DNA from: Apilactobacillus sp.
Lineage (GTDB): Bacteria > Bacillota > Bacilli > Lactobacillales > Lactobacillaceae
Length of the DNA stretch: 64,000 nt
Assembly (NCBI RefSeq): GCF_025290035.1
Contig: NZ_JAMBKT010000001.1
Coordinates: 199,738-263,737, forward strand
Direction: 5' to 3'
Under the pieces are notes generated by a model, which was given only the letters and a program-made list of their open reading frames with translations, had not been told where the DNA came from and made no database searches. Positions within the stretch are counted from its first letter, which is position 1; each line of letters starts with the position of its first letter. The position numbers and the translations under genes are program-made. Shown one piece after another: positions 17,700 to 26,200 of the stretch.

Positions 17700-19928
17700 T
17701 TACATAAATGGTCTTTTTACAACGTACACATCCGCAACATTTTTCAAGTGATCAATAATCATATCAAGCTGTTCTAAGTTTTTTACCCCTAATTTCAAAG
17801 AAATAGTAGCTGTTTTATCATGATCAACTTTTCCTTCAACGGAATTAAGTTGCTTGCAAACTGTACTTACCTTTTTAATAACATCATTTAAGATATTGCT
17901 TCTGTTGTATCCTTGAACCTCAACGTTAGCATTAAAGAAGGCATGGTTATCTGGTGAAATATTCCAAGTAACGCTAACTAATCTTTCATCATCATCATGA
18001 ATATTCGGACATTCACTTCTATGAACTGATACTCCGCGTCCCTTAGTAATATACCCAACCACTTTATCTCCTGGCACAGGTGAGCAACAATGACTTAGTC
18101 TTACCAGTAAGTTGTCTACTCCTTCAATTACGATTCCATCCGAAGGCTTTTTGTTTTTACTCGTTTTGTTACTATCATCAGTTGAATTATCAATAGTTTG
18201 ATGATTTTCTAGAATGTCTTTTTGTTGTTGTTCGATTCGTTGACGTTCTTTTTCATCCCTAATATCAGATGTTAAGACATTAACGATTCCATTAGGTTGT
18301 TTGTTGCCAAAACCAACTTCCGCATACATATCATTAACTTGATTGTAGTAAGTATTTTTCAATACTCGATCTAAGTTCTCTTTAGTTAAAACGCTGTTAA
18401 CATCGAATCCAGCGTCACGGATTGCTTTCATCAATATTTCTTTTCCAGCGTTAACGTTTTTCTCGCGATCACGAGATTTAAAATATTGTTTAATCTTATG
18501 TTTAGCACGGCTGGTAGAAACCAAATTAATCCAATCTTGGCTAGGACCAGCAGAACTTGTGGATGTCATAATTTCGACAATATCTCCTGTTTGAATCTGA
18601 TAATCAAGTGGTTCAATTTTCCCATTAACACGAGAACCCACTGTATGGTTACCAACATCGGTATGAATTAAGTAAGCCATATCTAATGGTCCAGCACCCT
18701 TAGGTAGTTCCAAGACATCCCCTTGTGGGGTAAATGCATAAACATGATCTCCAAATAGGTCTCCCTTAACACTATCCATGAATTCAGAAGCGTTATCGGT
18801 GTCTTCTTGAAGTTCGATAATTCGTTTAAACCAATTCAAACGGTTATTATCAGTAGATTCCTTAACTTCATCAGTCATACCTTCTTTGTAAGCCCAATGA
18901 GCGGCAACCCCATATTCAGCAATTTGGTGCATTTCTTTAGTTCTAATTTGAACTTCTAAAGGTCTACCACCTGGTCCCACAACTGTAGTATGAAGAGATT
19001 GATACATATTAGCCTTAGGCATTGCAATATAATCTTTAAATCTCCCTGGCATTGGAGACCATTTAGTATGAATTGCTCCTAAGACAGCATAACAATCCCT
19101 AATAGAATCCACGATGCATCTAACAGCTAATAGGTCATAAATTTGTTCAAATTGCTTTTTCTTGGTAACCATTTTTCTGTAAACAGAGTAAAGATGCTTG
19201 GGTCTTCCATATACTTGGACATTCTTTAATCCCATTTGCTTTACTTGTGAGTTGACTTCATCAATTGCCTCAGTGATGTATGAAACTCTTTCATTTCTCT
19301 TTGAATTCATTAAATGGACAATTCGATAGTATTGTTGTGGGTTCAAATATCTTAGTGAGATATCTTCTAGTTCCCACTTAATTGTACCTATCCCTAAACG
19401 ATCAGCTAATGGTGCATAGATTTCTAGGGTTTCATTGGAAATACGACGTTGTTTTTCTGGTCTCAAATGTTTTAGCGTACGCATATTGTGTAATCTGTCA
19501 GCAAGCTTAACAATCATGACACGAATATCCTTACACATTGCTAACAATAATTTACGATGATTTTCTGCTAGCTGTTCTTGATTTGATTTGTACTTAATTT
19601 TACCTAACTTTGTGACTCCATCAACTATTAGTTCAATATCATTGCCAAATAATTCACCAATATCTTCTAGTGATGCGCCCGTGTCTTCAACGACATCATG
19701 TAGTAATCCAGCACTAACGGTTTCTGGATCCATTCTCAATGTTGCAAGAATGCTTGCTACTTGAATTGGGTGGACAATATAAGGTTCACCGGATTGTCTA
19801 AACTGGTCTTTATGACAGATTGACGCAAATTCATATGCTTTTTTTACAATCGCTACATGCTTTTTATTCATGTAGCTGGAAATTTCATTAAATAGATCTT
19901 CCTTAGACCAAATCTTATGTTCAGACAT
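17700..19928 (-). CDS. relA: Bifunctional (p)ppGpp synthetase/hydrolase Rel
   Basis: This long RSH enzyme (742 aa) controls the stringent response. The order is an HD hydrolase domain with HPIQVA and HDVVEDT (so hydrolase-competent), a synthetase domain (YGRPKHLYSVYRKM; EIRTKEMHQIAEYG), a TGS domain (VYAFTPQGDVLELPKGAG), a helical/zinc-finger region with SHCCSPVPGD, and a C-terminal ACT domain. The ATG at 19926-19928 is chosen with AGAAGG eight bases ahead; a TTG two codons earlier is open. It lies between rsmE and dtd. Confidence 0.96.
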   Translation of the reverse strand: MSEHKIWSKEDLFNEISSYMNKKHVAIVKKAYEFASICHKDQFRQSGEPYIVHPIQVASILATLRMDPETVSAGLLHDVVEDTGASLEDIGELFGNDIELIVDGVTKLGKIKYKSNQEQLAENHRKLLLAMCKDIRVMIVKLADRLHNMRTLKHLRPEKQRRISNETLEIYAPLADRLGIGTIKWELEDISLRYLNPQQYYRIVHLMNSKRNERVSYITEAIDEVNSQVKQMGLKNVQVYGRPKHLYSVYRKMVTKKKQFEQIYDLLAVRCIVDSIRDCYAVLGAIHTKWSPMPGRFKDYIAMPKANMYQSLHTTVVGPGGRPLEVQIRTKEMHQIAEYGVAAHWAYKEGMTDEVKESTDNNRLNWFKRIIELQEDTDNASEFMDSVKGDLFGDHVYAFTPQGDVLELPKGAGPLDMAYLIHTDVGNHTVGSRVNGKIEPLDYQIQTGDIVEIMTSTSSAGPSQDWINLVSTSRAKHKIKQYFKSRDREKNVNAGKEILMKAIRDAGFDVNSVLTKENLDRVLKNTYYNQVNDMYAEVGFGNKQPNGIVNVLTSDIRDEKERQRIEQQQKDILENHQTIDNSTDDSNKTSKNKKPSDGIVIEGVDNLLVRLSHCCSPVPGDKVVGYITKGRGVSVHRSECPNIHDDDERLVSVTWNISPDNHAFFNANVEVQGYNRSNILNDVIKKVSTVCKQLNSVEGKVDHDKTATISLKLGVKNLEQLDMIIDHLKNVADVYVVKRPFM

Positions 19929-19971
19929 TTCCAAAACCTTCTTCCAATCGTTTATTTCATTTATTTTATCA

Positions 19972-20715
19972 CTAATTATATAAATTTAGTTCCTTACAAA
20001 CTGATAATGCTGATAGAAAATAAAATGGTGCGGTTTCAGTTCTTAAAATTCGAGGACCTAGACCACAAGTTTGATAACCCTTTTCACTTAGAAAACTAAC
20101 TTCTTTAGGAGAAATTCCACCTTCGGGTCCAAAAAACATCGCGATAGATTCTCCATCCTCAGTATTTTCAAGAGTTTTAATTAAATCAGATTTTTCTCCT
20201 TGCTTAGCTGATTCTTCATATGCAATTAATTTATGGTCGAATTCAATCTCACTTAATTCTTTTAACGAATTAATGTATTCAACAACCGGAATCACATTTC
20301 GATGTGATTGTTCTGCAGCACTTTTGGCAATCTTAGCTAATCTTTGAATCTTTTTGTCAGCTTTATTTTTCCACTTTGCAATAGCCCATTCCGTAGGAAC
20401 AAAAATAACTTTGCTAACCCCTAACTCTGTTGCTTTTTGAACAATCAACTCTGCCTTTTCTTTTTTAGGTAATCCACAAACAATTGTTGCTTGAATTGGT
20501 AGCTCAACATCACTGTCAATTTGACTAATTACATTCGCAATATTATTTTCTTGATCAACAATTTCAGCAATATAAAGTTTGTGACTATCATCTACAATCT
20601 CAAATTGATTGCCCTCGCCAGATCTTAGAACTGACATAAAATGATGTGCAATATCATCACTCACTTGAAAAGTTTGATCAACGTTTAAATTTTCATTAGT
20701 GAAATAGTGTTGCAT
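19972..20715 (-). CDS. rsmE: 16S rRNA m3U1498 methyltransferase RsmE
   Basis: RsmE is a SPOUT methyltransferase that modifies U1498 of 16S rRNA. The 247-residue protein has an N-terminal PUA-like part (HHFMSVLRSGEGNQFEI), then the trefoil-knot region with FFGPEGGISPKEV and the C-terminal LGPRILRTETAP segment that binds AdoMet. It starts 3 bases after the prmA stop and is followed by relA. Confidence 0.95.
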   Translation of the reverse strand: MQHYFTNENLNVDQTFQVSDDIAHHFMSVLRSGEGNQFEIVDDSHKLYIAEIVDQENNIANVISQIDSDVELPIQATIVCGLPKKEKAELIVQKATELGVSKVIFVPTEWAIAKWKNKADKKIQRLAKIAKSAAEQSHRNVIPVVEYINSLKELSEIEFDHKLIAYEESAKQGEKSDLIKTLENTEDGESIAMFFGPEGGISPKEVSFLSEKGYQTCGLGPRILRTETAPFYFLSALSVCKELNLYN

Positions 20716-20718
20716 AAC

Positions 20719-21603
20719 TTATTCGTCATCCCTTCTTAAATGAGCAATAATTCCTCGCCAATCACCTAGAGTAGTTACTTGGTCTATTACGTATTGATTG
20801 TTTTCTAAAGTTTCTAATGTAATTGATAATTTATCTTTAATAATACCAGAAATAATGATCTTCCCGCCTTCATTAAGGTTGTTAGCAGCCTGTGGAATTA
20901 ATGGTAAAACCGCTTCTGGTAGCATATTTGCTAGAATGATATCTGCTTTCTTAGATATACCATCTAATAAACTGTTTTTATCAACAAAGATGTCATTTTC
21001 AAATCCATTTAAAGCGACGTTTTTCTTTGCAGAATCGACAGCATCGTCATCATAATCATAAGCACTAATTTCTCCAGCACCAAGTAATTTAGCAGCAATA
21101 CTTAAGACCCCAGAACCAGTACCGACATCTAGGATACTTTCATTTTCACGAATTGCTGATTCAATCGCTTGTAAACATAATACAGTGGTTGGATGCACAC
21201 CGGTTCCAAAAGCTTTTTTAGGATCTAATTTTATTACTAATTCACCATCAAACTCTTTCACATAGTTTTCCCAAACTGGTGAGATAGTTAAGAATTTAGT
21301 AATTCTCTTAGCATGATAATACTTTTCCCATTCTGAACTCCATTTATCATCATTCAAATTCTTAGTAATCACCTTGGCTTCACCTGGGTTCAAGCCAAAT
21401 TCTGCCAATTGTGAAACTCTTGATTGGATTGCTGGAACCTTTGATTCAATATCAAAATCCTCTGGAAAATAAGAATTAATACTTAAAGTATCTTCATCAA
21501 TAGTATCAAGTTCAACTCCAAGTGATCCAAACTCCATTAAGATATTGATTACTGCATCTTGTGATTCATCATTAGTTAATACTGAAATTTCTGTCCATTC
21601 CAT
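20719..21603 (-). CDS. prmA: Ribosomal protein L11 methyltransferase
   Basis: PrmA trimethylates ribosomal protein L11. The Rossmann-type AdoMet motif ILDVGTGSGVLSIAA is present along with the catalytic-region ANMLPEAV. The ferredoxin-like L11-recognition domain is the N-terminal third. An ATG two codons inside the open frame (21601-21603, MEWTEIS) is chosen because GGGGAG is seven bases ahead; the first ATG abuts it. It heads prmA-rsmE-relA-dtd, but little promoter space remains after the hairpin at 21637-21658. Confidence 0.95.
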   Translation of the reverse strand: MEWTEISVLTNDESQDAVINILMEFGSLGVELDTIDEDTLSINSYFPEDFDIESKVPAIQSRVSQLAEFGLNPGEAKVITKNLNDDKWSSEWEKYYHAKRITKFLTISPVWENYVKEFDGELVIKLDPKKAFGTGVHPTTVLCLQAIESAIRENESILDVGTGSGVLSIAAKLLGAGEISAYDYDDDAVDSAKKNVALNGFENDIFVDKNSLLDGISKKADIILANMLPEAVLPLIPQAANNLNEGGKIIISGIIKDKLSITLETLENNQYVIDQVTTLGDWRGIIAHLRRDDE

Positions 21604-21629
21604 TGCCATACTCCCCTGTTAACTTTTTA

Positions 21630-21658
21630 CAAAAAAAGTGCATCCATATGGACACACT
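21630..21658 (-). terminator. Terminator after the 108-aa gene, in front of prmA
   Basis: AGTGTGTCCAT/ATGGATGCACT on the minus strand pairs over 11 positions (two G-U) and is followed by U7. It ends only about 35 bases before prmA. Confidence 0.8.
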
Positions 21659-21674
21659 CCGTTAATTTAACTTA

Positions 21675-22001
21675 TTACTTAGACTCAGCTTGTGCCTTTT
21701 GCAGCTTAAGTTGTTTCAATTTTTCCTCATGTTGTTGTAAGTGTGATTCTAAGTACAACATTAGTGAATTTTCGTCTTTGAAAATACGAGGATGTTTTTG
21801 TTTATGAAGTCTTAAGTCAATTTCATTAATTTTTTGTCTACCAGTCCATTTATGACCGTATCTAATGATTAGTCGATTATCCAAGTTTTTCTTTCCAAAT
21901 CTAAACACATAAACATTATCAGGAGTAAGCAATGGTCTAATATAAGTCTTTTTGTAATAGTATCCATTATCTCTCAAAAACTTTTTTGTACGATTAAGCA
22001 T
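21675..22001 (-). CDS. Conserved hypothetical basic protein, 108 aa
   Basis: I do not recognise a characterised family. The protein is strongly basic and aromatic (FLRDNGYYYKKTYIRP), with a central GKKNLDNRLIIRYGHKW stretch and a C-terminal Gln/Lys-rich helix (about 80-108) that could form a coiled coil. It has no membrane segment or signal peptide. The ATG at 21999-22001 has GGAGGTG ahead; the frame opens five codons earlier. It is a single-gene unit upstream of prmA. The charge suggests nucleic-acid or ribosome contact, but this is inference. Confidence 0.7.
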   Translation of the reverse strand: MLNRTKKFLRDNGYYYKKTYIRPLLTPDNVYVFRFGKKNLDNRLIIRYGHKWTGRQKINEIDLRLHKQKHPRIFKDENSLMLYLESHLQQHEEKLKQLKLQKAQAESK

Positions 22002-22118
22002 TATTAACACCTCCATTTTCGTATTATTTATTTAATAAAGCATAAATCTGTCCATAAATCATTCTATATAAATTTTATATTAAGTTTGACCAATTGTCTA
22101 CCTATAAAAGCATAAAGA

Positions 22119-22160
22119 AAAGCGCTGAAATTTCAATATTTAGAAAGAACTCAGCGCTTT
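22119..22160 (-). terminator. Terminator after the YczE-like gene
   Basis: AAAGCGCTGA / TCAGCGCTTT on the minus strand forms a 10-bp stem with a large loop, followed by a U-rich run. Confidence 0.7.
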
Positions 22161-22166
22161 ACGATT

Positions 22167-22907
22167 TTATTTTACGTCACCAACATCAATTGCTTGGTGT
22201 TTTAAGTTTTTAAAGATATGTTTATCAGCAATTCCAGTAATTCCACCTTGGAAGAAGAATGCAAAGATTGTTCCTAATCCAAAGTTATTAAATTGATGAG
22301 TAATAATAATAGCAATGATTGCCATTAATGTTGGTGGAATGTATGAGAACCACATTGCCTTTGAAGCATTTCCATTGCAGTATTTAAATCTTAAAATTTG
22401 CATTAAATCATCTGCAGGATGTAAAGCAATGTTAACACGTTGGTAAATTGAAATTGCGATTGCAATAAATGAAACACCAACGAAGTTTAATAGAACATAT
22501 AAAACAGTCATTAACCAACCGTGTGCATCAGGTAACCAATTAGTAACGATTCCGTTAAAGTAATTAATTAGCAATGAGAATGGTCCTAAAAACGCAGCAT
22601 TTCCAAGAACTCTACTCCAGCTCCATTTACCAACTAAAATAGAGTTTAATACAGTAATCAACATTCCTAATCCAAAGAATGCCCAGAATAATACCCATTT
22701 ACCATTACCTAAAACCGCAAATCCTAGGTTATTTTCAGCAGCAGTCCAATATGCTGATCCTAAGAATGATGGGTGAATCTTAGCACTAGTTACTAATGTT
22801 AAAACATTCCCCATTGAATTAATAACCAAAGATACTAAAAAGTAGATGATAGCACTAGTCCATGAAATAGTTCTTTTAGTTTTGTTAGCACTTCCATTAA
22901 TTTGCAT
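22167..22907 (-). CDS. YczE/YyaS-family integral membrane protein
   Basis: This 246-residue protein has five to six hydrophobic segments and a family-like HPADDLMQILRFKY motif, as in the YczE/YyaS/YitT (COG2364-type) membrane proteins. Function is unknown; a transporter role is only presumed. The segment IDVGDVK forms a short cytoplasmic tail. A GGGGTATTG stretch precedes the ATG. It stands alone between a terminator and a long AT-rich intergenic region. Confidence 0.72.
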   Translation of the reverse strand: MQINGSANKTKRTISWTSAIIYFLVSLVINSMGNVLTLVTSAKIHPSFLGSAYWTAAENNLGFAVLGNGKWVLFWAFFGLGMLITVLNSILVGKWSWSRVLGNAAFLGPFSLLINYFNGIVTNWLPDAHGWLMTVLYVLLNFVGVSFIAIAISIYQRVNIALHPADDLMQILRFKYCNGNASKAMWFSYIPPTLMAIIAIIITHQFNNFGLGTIFAFFFQGGITGIADKHIFKNLKHQAIDVGDVK

Positions 22908-23208
22908 GATAACAATACCCCTTTATCCCTAAATAGTTTTAATTTGTGAAACTTTTATCTATTATTAATATATATAATGTCCACCTATAACTTAGTTAAA
23001 TTTAGCACAAACTTTTAAAAGTTGCTTAAACCCTCTTTAAAAGTAAGTTTTCATAAGATATTTAAACTAATATTTATAAATATCATAATCTGATATTACT
23101 TAGTTTGTACATAAAATAACTTATATTTAGTTTGTGAACTTTATAACAAAATAAATTATAAACCATTTTCTATATAAAATAAACCCCTTTTTAATATTTT
23201 TTCAAACA
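22908..23208. other. Long AT-rich intergenic region with palindromes and direct repeats
   Basis: I see no gene here. It holds the upstream region of the YczE-like gene. Two 14-bp perfect palindromes occur: AACTTTTAAAAGTT (23010-23023) and ATATTTATAAATAT (23070-23083). TTAGTTTGT occurs twice, in 23099-23109 and about 23129-23138. On the minus strand GTGCTAAATTT resembles an extended -10. Confidence 0.6.
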
Positions 23209-23238
23209 AAAAAGCATTGAATATTATTCAATGCTTTT
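23209..23238 (-). terminator. Terminator of the giant transferase gene
   Basis: AAAGCATTGAATA / TATTCAATGCTTT on the minus strand with flanking A and U runs directly follows the stop codon. Confidence 0.9.
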
Positions 23239-23240
23239 TC

Positions 23241-26200
23241 CTATTTTGTTAAATCAAATATGTTTACCCAATAAGAGTTACTGTTTAATCTAATCAATGC
23301 AAATGAGTCACCCACTTGTTCATTAAAGTGAGAATCGATTAAATGCATTTCCTTAAGCACTTGCACTTTTTGATCGCCATCAACATTCTTTGCAAATTTT
23401 ATATCCTTAAAGTCTGCGAAGTCTTTTTCAGGCTCCCATAATGCTGAACCATCTTTTACAATCATTGTCTTTTCTAAATTGTAATCTGAAAGATTATCAT
23501 TCTCAACTGGTTCCAAACTATGCTTGCTTAACATCTTTTCTACTGCTCGTTTAGATGCATTTCCATCCATCCATGATGCATATTTATCAAAGAATGCCAT
23601 GTACTTTTCGTTTGGTTGCCAATCATCTAAAATCTCTTTTAGATTGGATACAACATCTTGAGTTGTTTTAACCATTGGTCCAGGAGCTTCTTTAACGAAG
23701 TCAAAATAGAATCCACGAATTTCATTCGCATATGCATCTAAATCATACGTGAAGAAAATCATTGGTCGTTTCAATGTTGCATAATCGAACATTACAGAAG
23801 AATAATCAGTAATTAAAACGTCACTAATTAAATATAAATCTGCAATATCTGGGTATTGACTTACATCCAAAGCGATATCAGTATAACTTGATAAGTCTAG
23901 ATTGTTTGAAATTAAGTAATGTGTTCTAACTAAAACTAAAACATCACTACCAAAAGTATTCTTAATTTGATCTAAATCAAGATGTAATTTAGCTGTAAAC
24001 TCATCATTTTTAACGTACTCATTATCGCGCCATGTTGGTGCGTACAATACAACCTTTTTATTGCTATTGATATTTAGTGATTGTTTAATTCTTTCAATAT
24101 CATCAGTTGTATGATTAATTAATACATCATTTCTTGGGTATCCATCTAATTGCATTTGATTTGCTTTCATTCTAAATGCTCGTTGCATAATCTTAACTGA
24201 ATACATATTAGGAGCAATCAATCTTGACCATCTGTTATCATCTTTAAAAACATCTTTATGATACTTTTGTGCATTCATTCCTGGCATTGTTACTTTCATA
24301 ACATCAGCTGCCAGTGTTTTTAACGGTGTTCCATGCCAAGTTTGTAAAACAATAGTATCTTCACTAGGTTGCCATCTAAATGGTCTTCTAACATTGGTTA
24401 CCCAATATTTAGCTCTAGCTTGTTTCCAAATACTACTAAACCCAAAGCGAAGAATATATGGAATTTTATTATCAATGAAGTATTGCTTATCTTCATTATT
24501 AACATTCCAATATAGTTTATATTGTGGATAATTATCCCTCATGTATTCATAGATAGCTTTAGGGTTATCTGAATATTGAGTTCCAAAGAAACTTTCAAAA
24601 ATAACAATGTTCTTCTTTGATAATTTCTTGGATAACCAATTTAAAATTTCCGCTTGTAAATAATTAGTATTAAAGAAATGACCAATTTTTCTAGTAATCA
24701 ACTTATCATCAGGCTCTTGATCTAATTCAGTATCGTTAGTATTTAAGACGGTTTCAACAACTTGCTTTGTTGCTGTTCCTCCATCCCCATATTGTGCGAA
24801 CTCTGTATAGAACTGATCTAATTGTTCTTTATATTGGTCATGAACACTATTTAAATTAGCTAAGCTATCAATTAATTTATTTTCATCATAAACAATTGGA
24901 CCAGGCATTTGTTTATCATAATCTAGATAAACACCACGATTTTCTTCATCTAAATACCAGTCTTTATCATATGCATAAAAAATCATAGGTCGTTTTAAAT
25001 GAGCAAAATCAAACATAACTGATGAATAATCGGTTACCAACGTATCAGCAATTAGATATAAGTCATTAATGTTGTCATAGTCACTAACATCATAGACAAA
25101 TCCAGGATTAGAATAAAAACTATTTGAGTGTGCTACAAAATAATGCAATCTAACTAATAATACATAATCATCAGAAAGTTTTTCTTGTAGTTTATCTAGG
25201 TCCAATTTAAAGTCAAATCCAGCATCCGCTCTATAGGTTGGAGCATATAAGATAACTTTTTTATCTAACGGAATACCAATTTTATTCTTAATTTGATTAC
25301 AATAATCAACATTGTTGTTGGTATACAATTCATCATTTCTAGGAAAACCAGATTTAATAATCTTTTGACTATAATTAAATGCCTTGCTTGCAGTTCTTGC
25401 CATATAGTCTGATGGAACAACTAAATAGTCCCAACGACGATTACGGCTAGCAAAAAGGTTTTGAATCTTCTTTGTTCCAAATTTAAAGTGTGGTTCATCA
25501 TAACCCATGTGCTTTAAAAATGTTCCATGAAGAGTTTCTACTTCAATTTGTCCCTTTCGCTTAGCATATCTATTTGGCATATTTGTATTCTGAATAATAT
25601 ATTTAGCAACCGCTAAGTAATACCAATATTTAAAGCTATTAACCTTTACTTTATCAGCATTCCCACTGATTTTTGTTTCAACGTTATTGAAAATCCAAAC
25701 AGTTTTTATTTCAGGATGCTCTTTAACTACATATTCATACATCAATCTTTCATTGCTATCGAATTTAGAAGACCAATATGAATCGAAAATCATAATTTTT
25801 CTTAGCGGTAGAAATCTCATTAAAGGATATAGCAATGAGTATGATAGTGATCTAAGTGATTTTTTAGAATCAATTAGTTTAAAGAATGGCTGGTTAATAC
25901 ATAATAAGATGTTTTTATCAGCATCTTTTTTCACTTCATATTTAACAACTGTTTTGCCTTTGAAAGGTAAATCAGTTAACCCAATCTTGGCTTTTTTCGC
26001 ATACTTAATTCGATAAATATCTACTCGATTTTCATTATAGATGTACGCCTTAAATTGATAATCTCCGCTTAAAAGATTTAGCTGCGTTTTTTGATCGTTG
26101 GTTAACTCGTAATTGAAAGATAAAATACCTTCATTAAATTTCAAATCGTTATTATCTTTATTAAGAACAACTCTGGTTTGCTTATCCTTACTAATCATTT

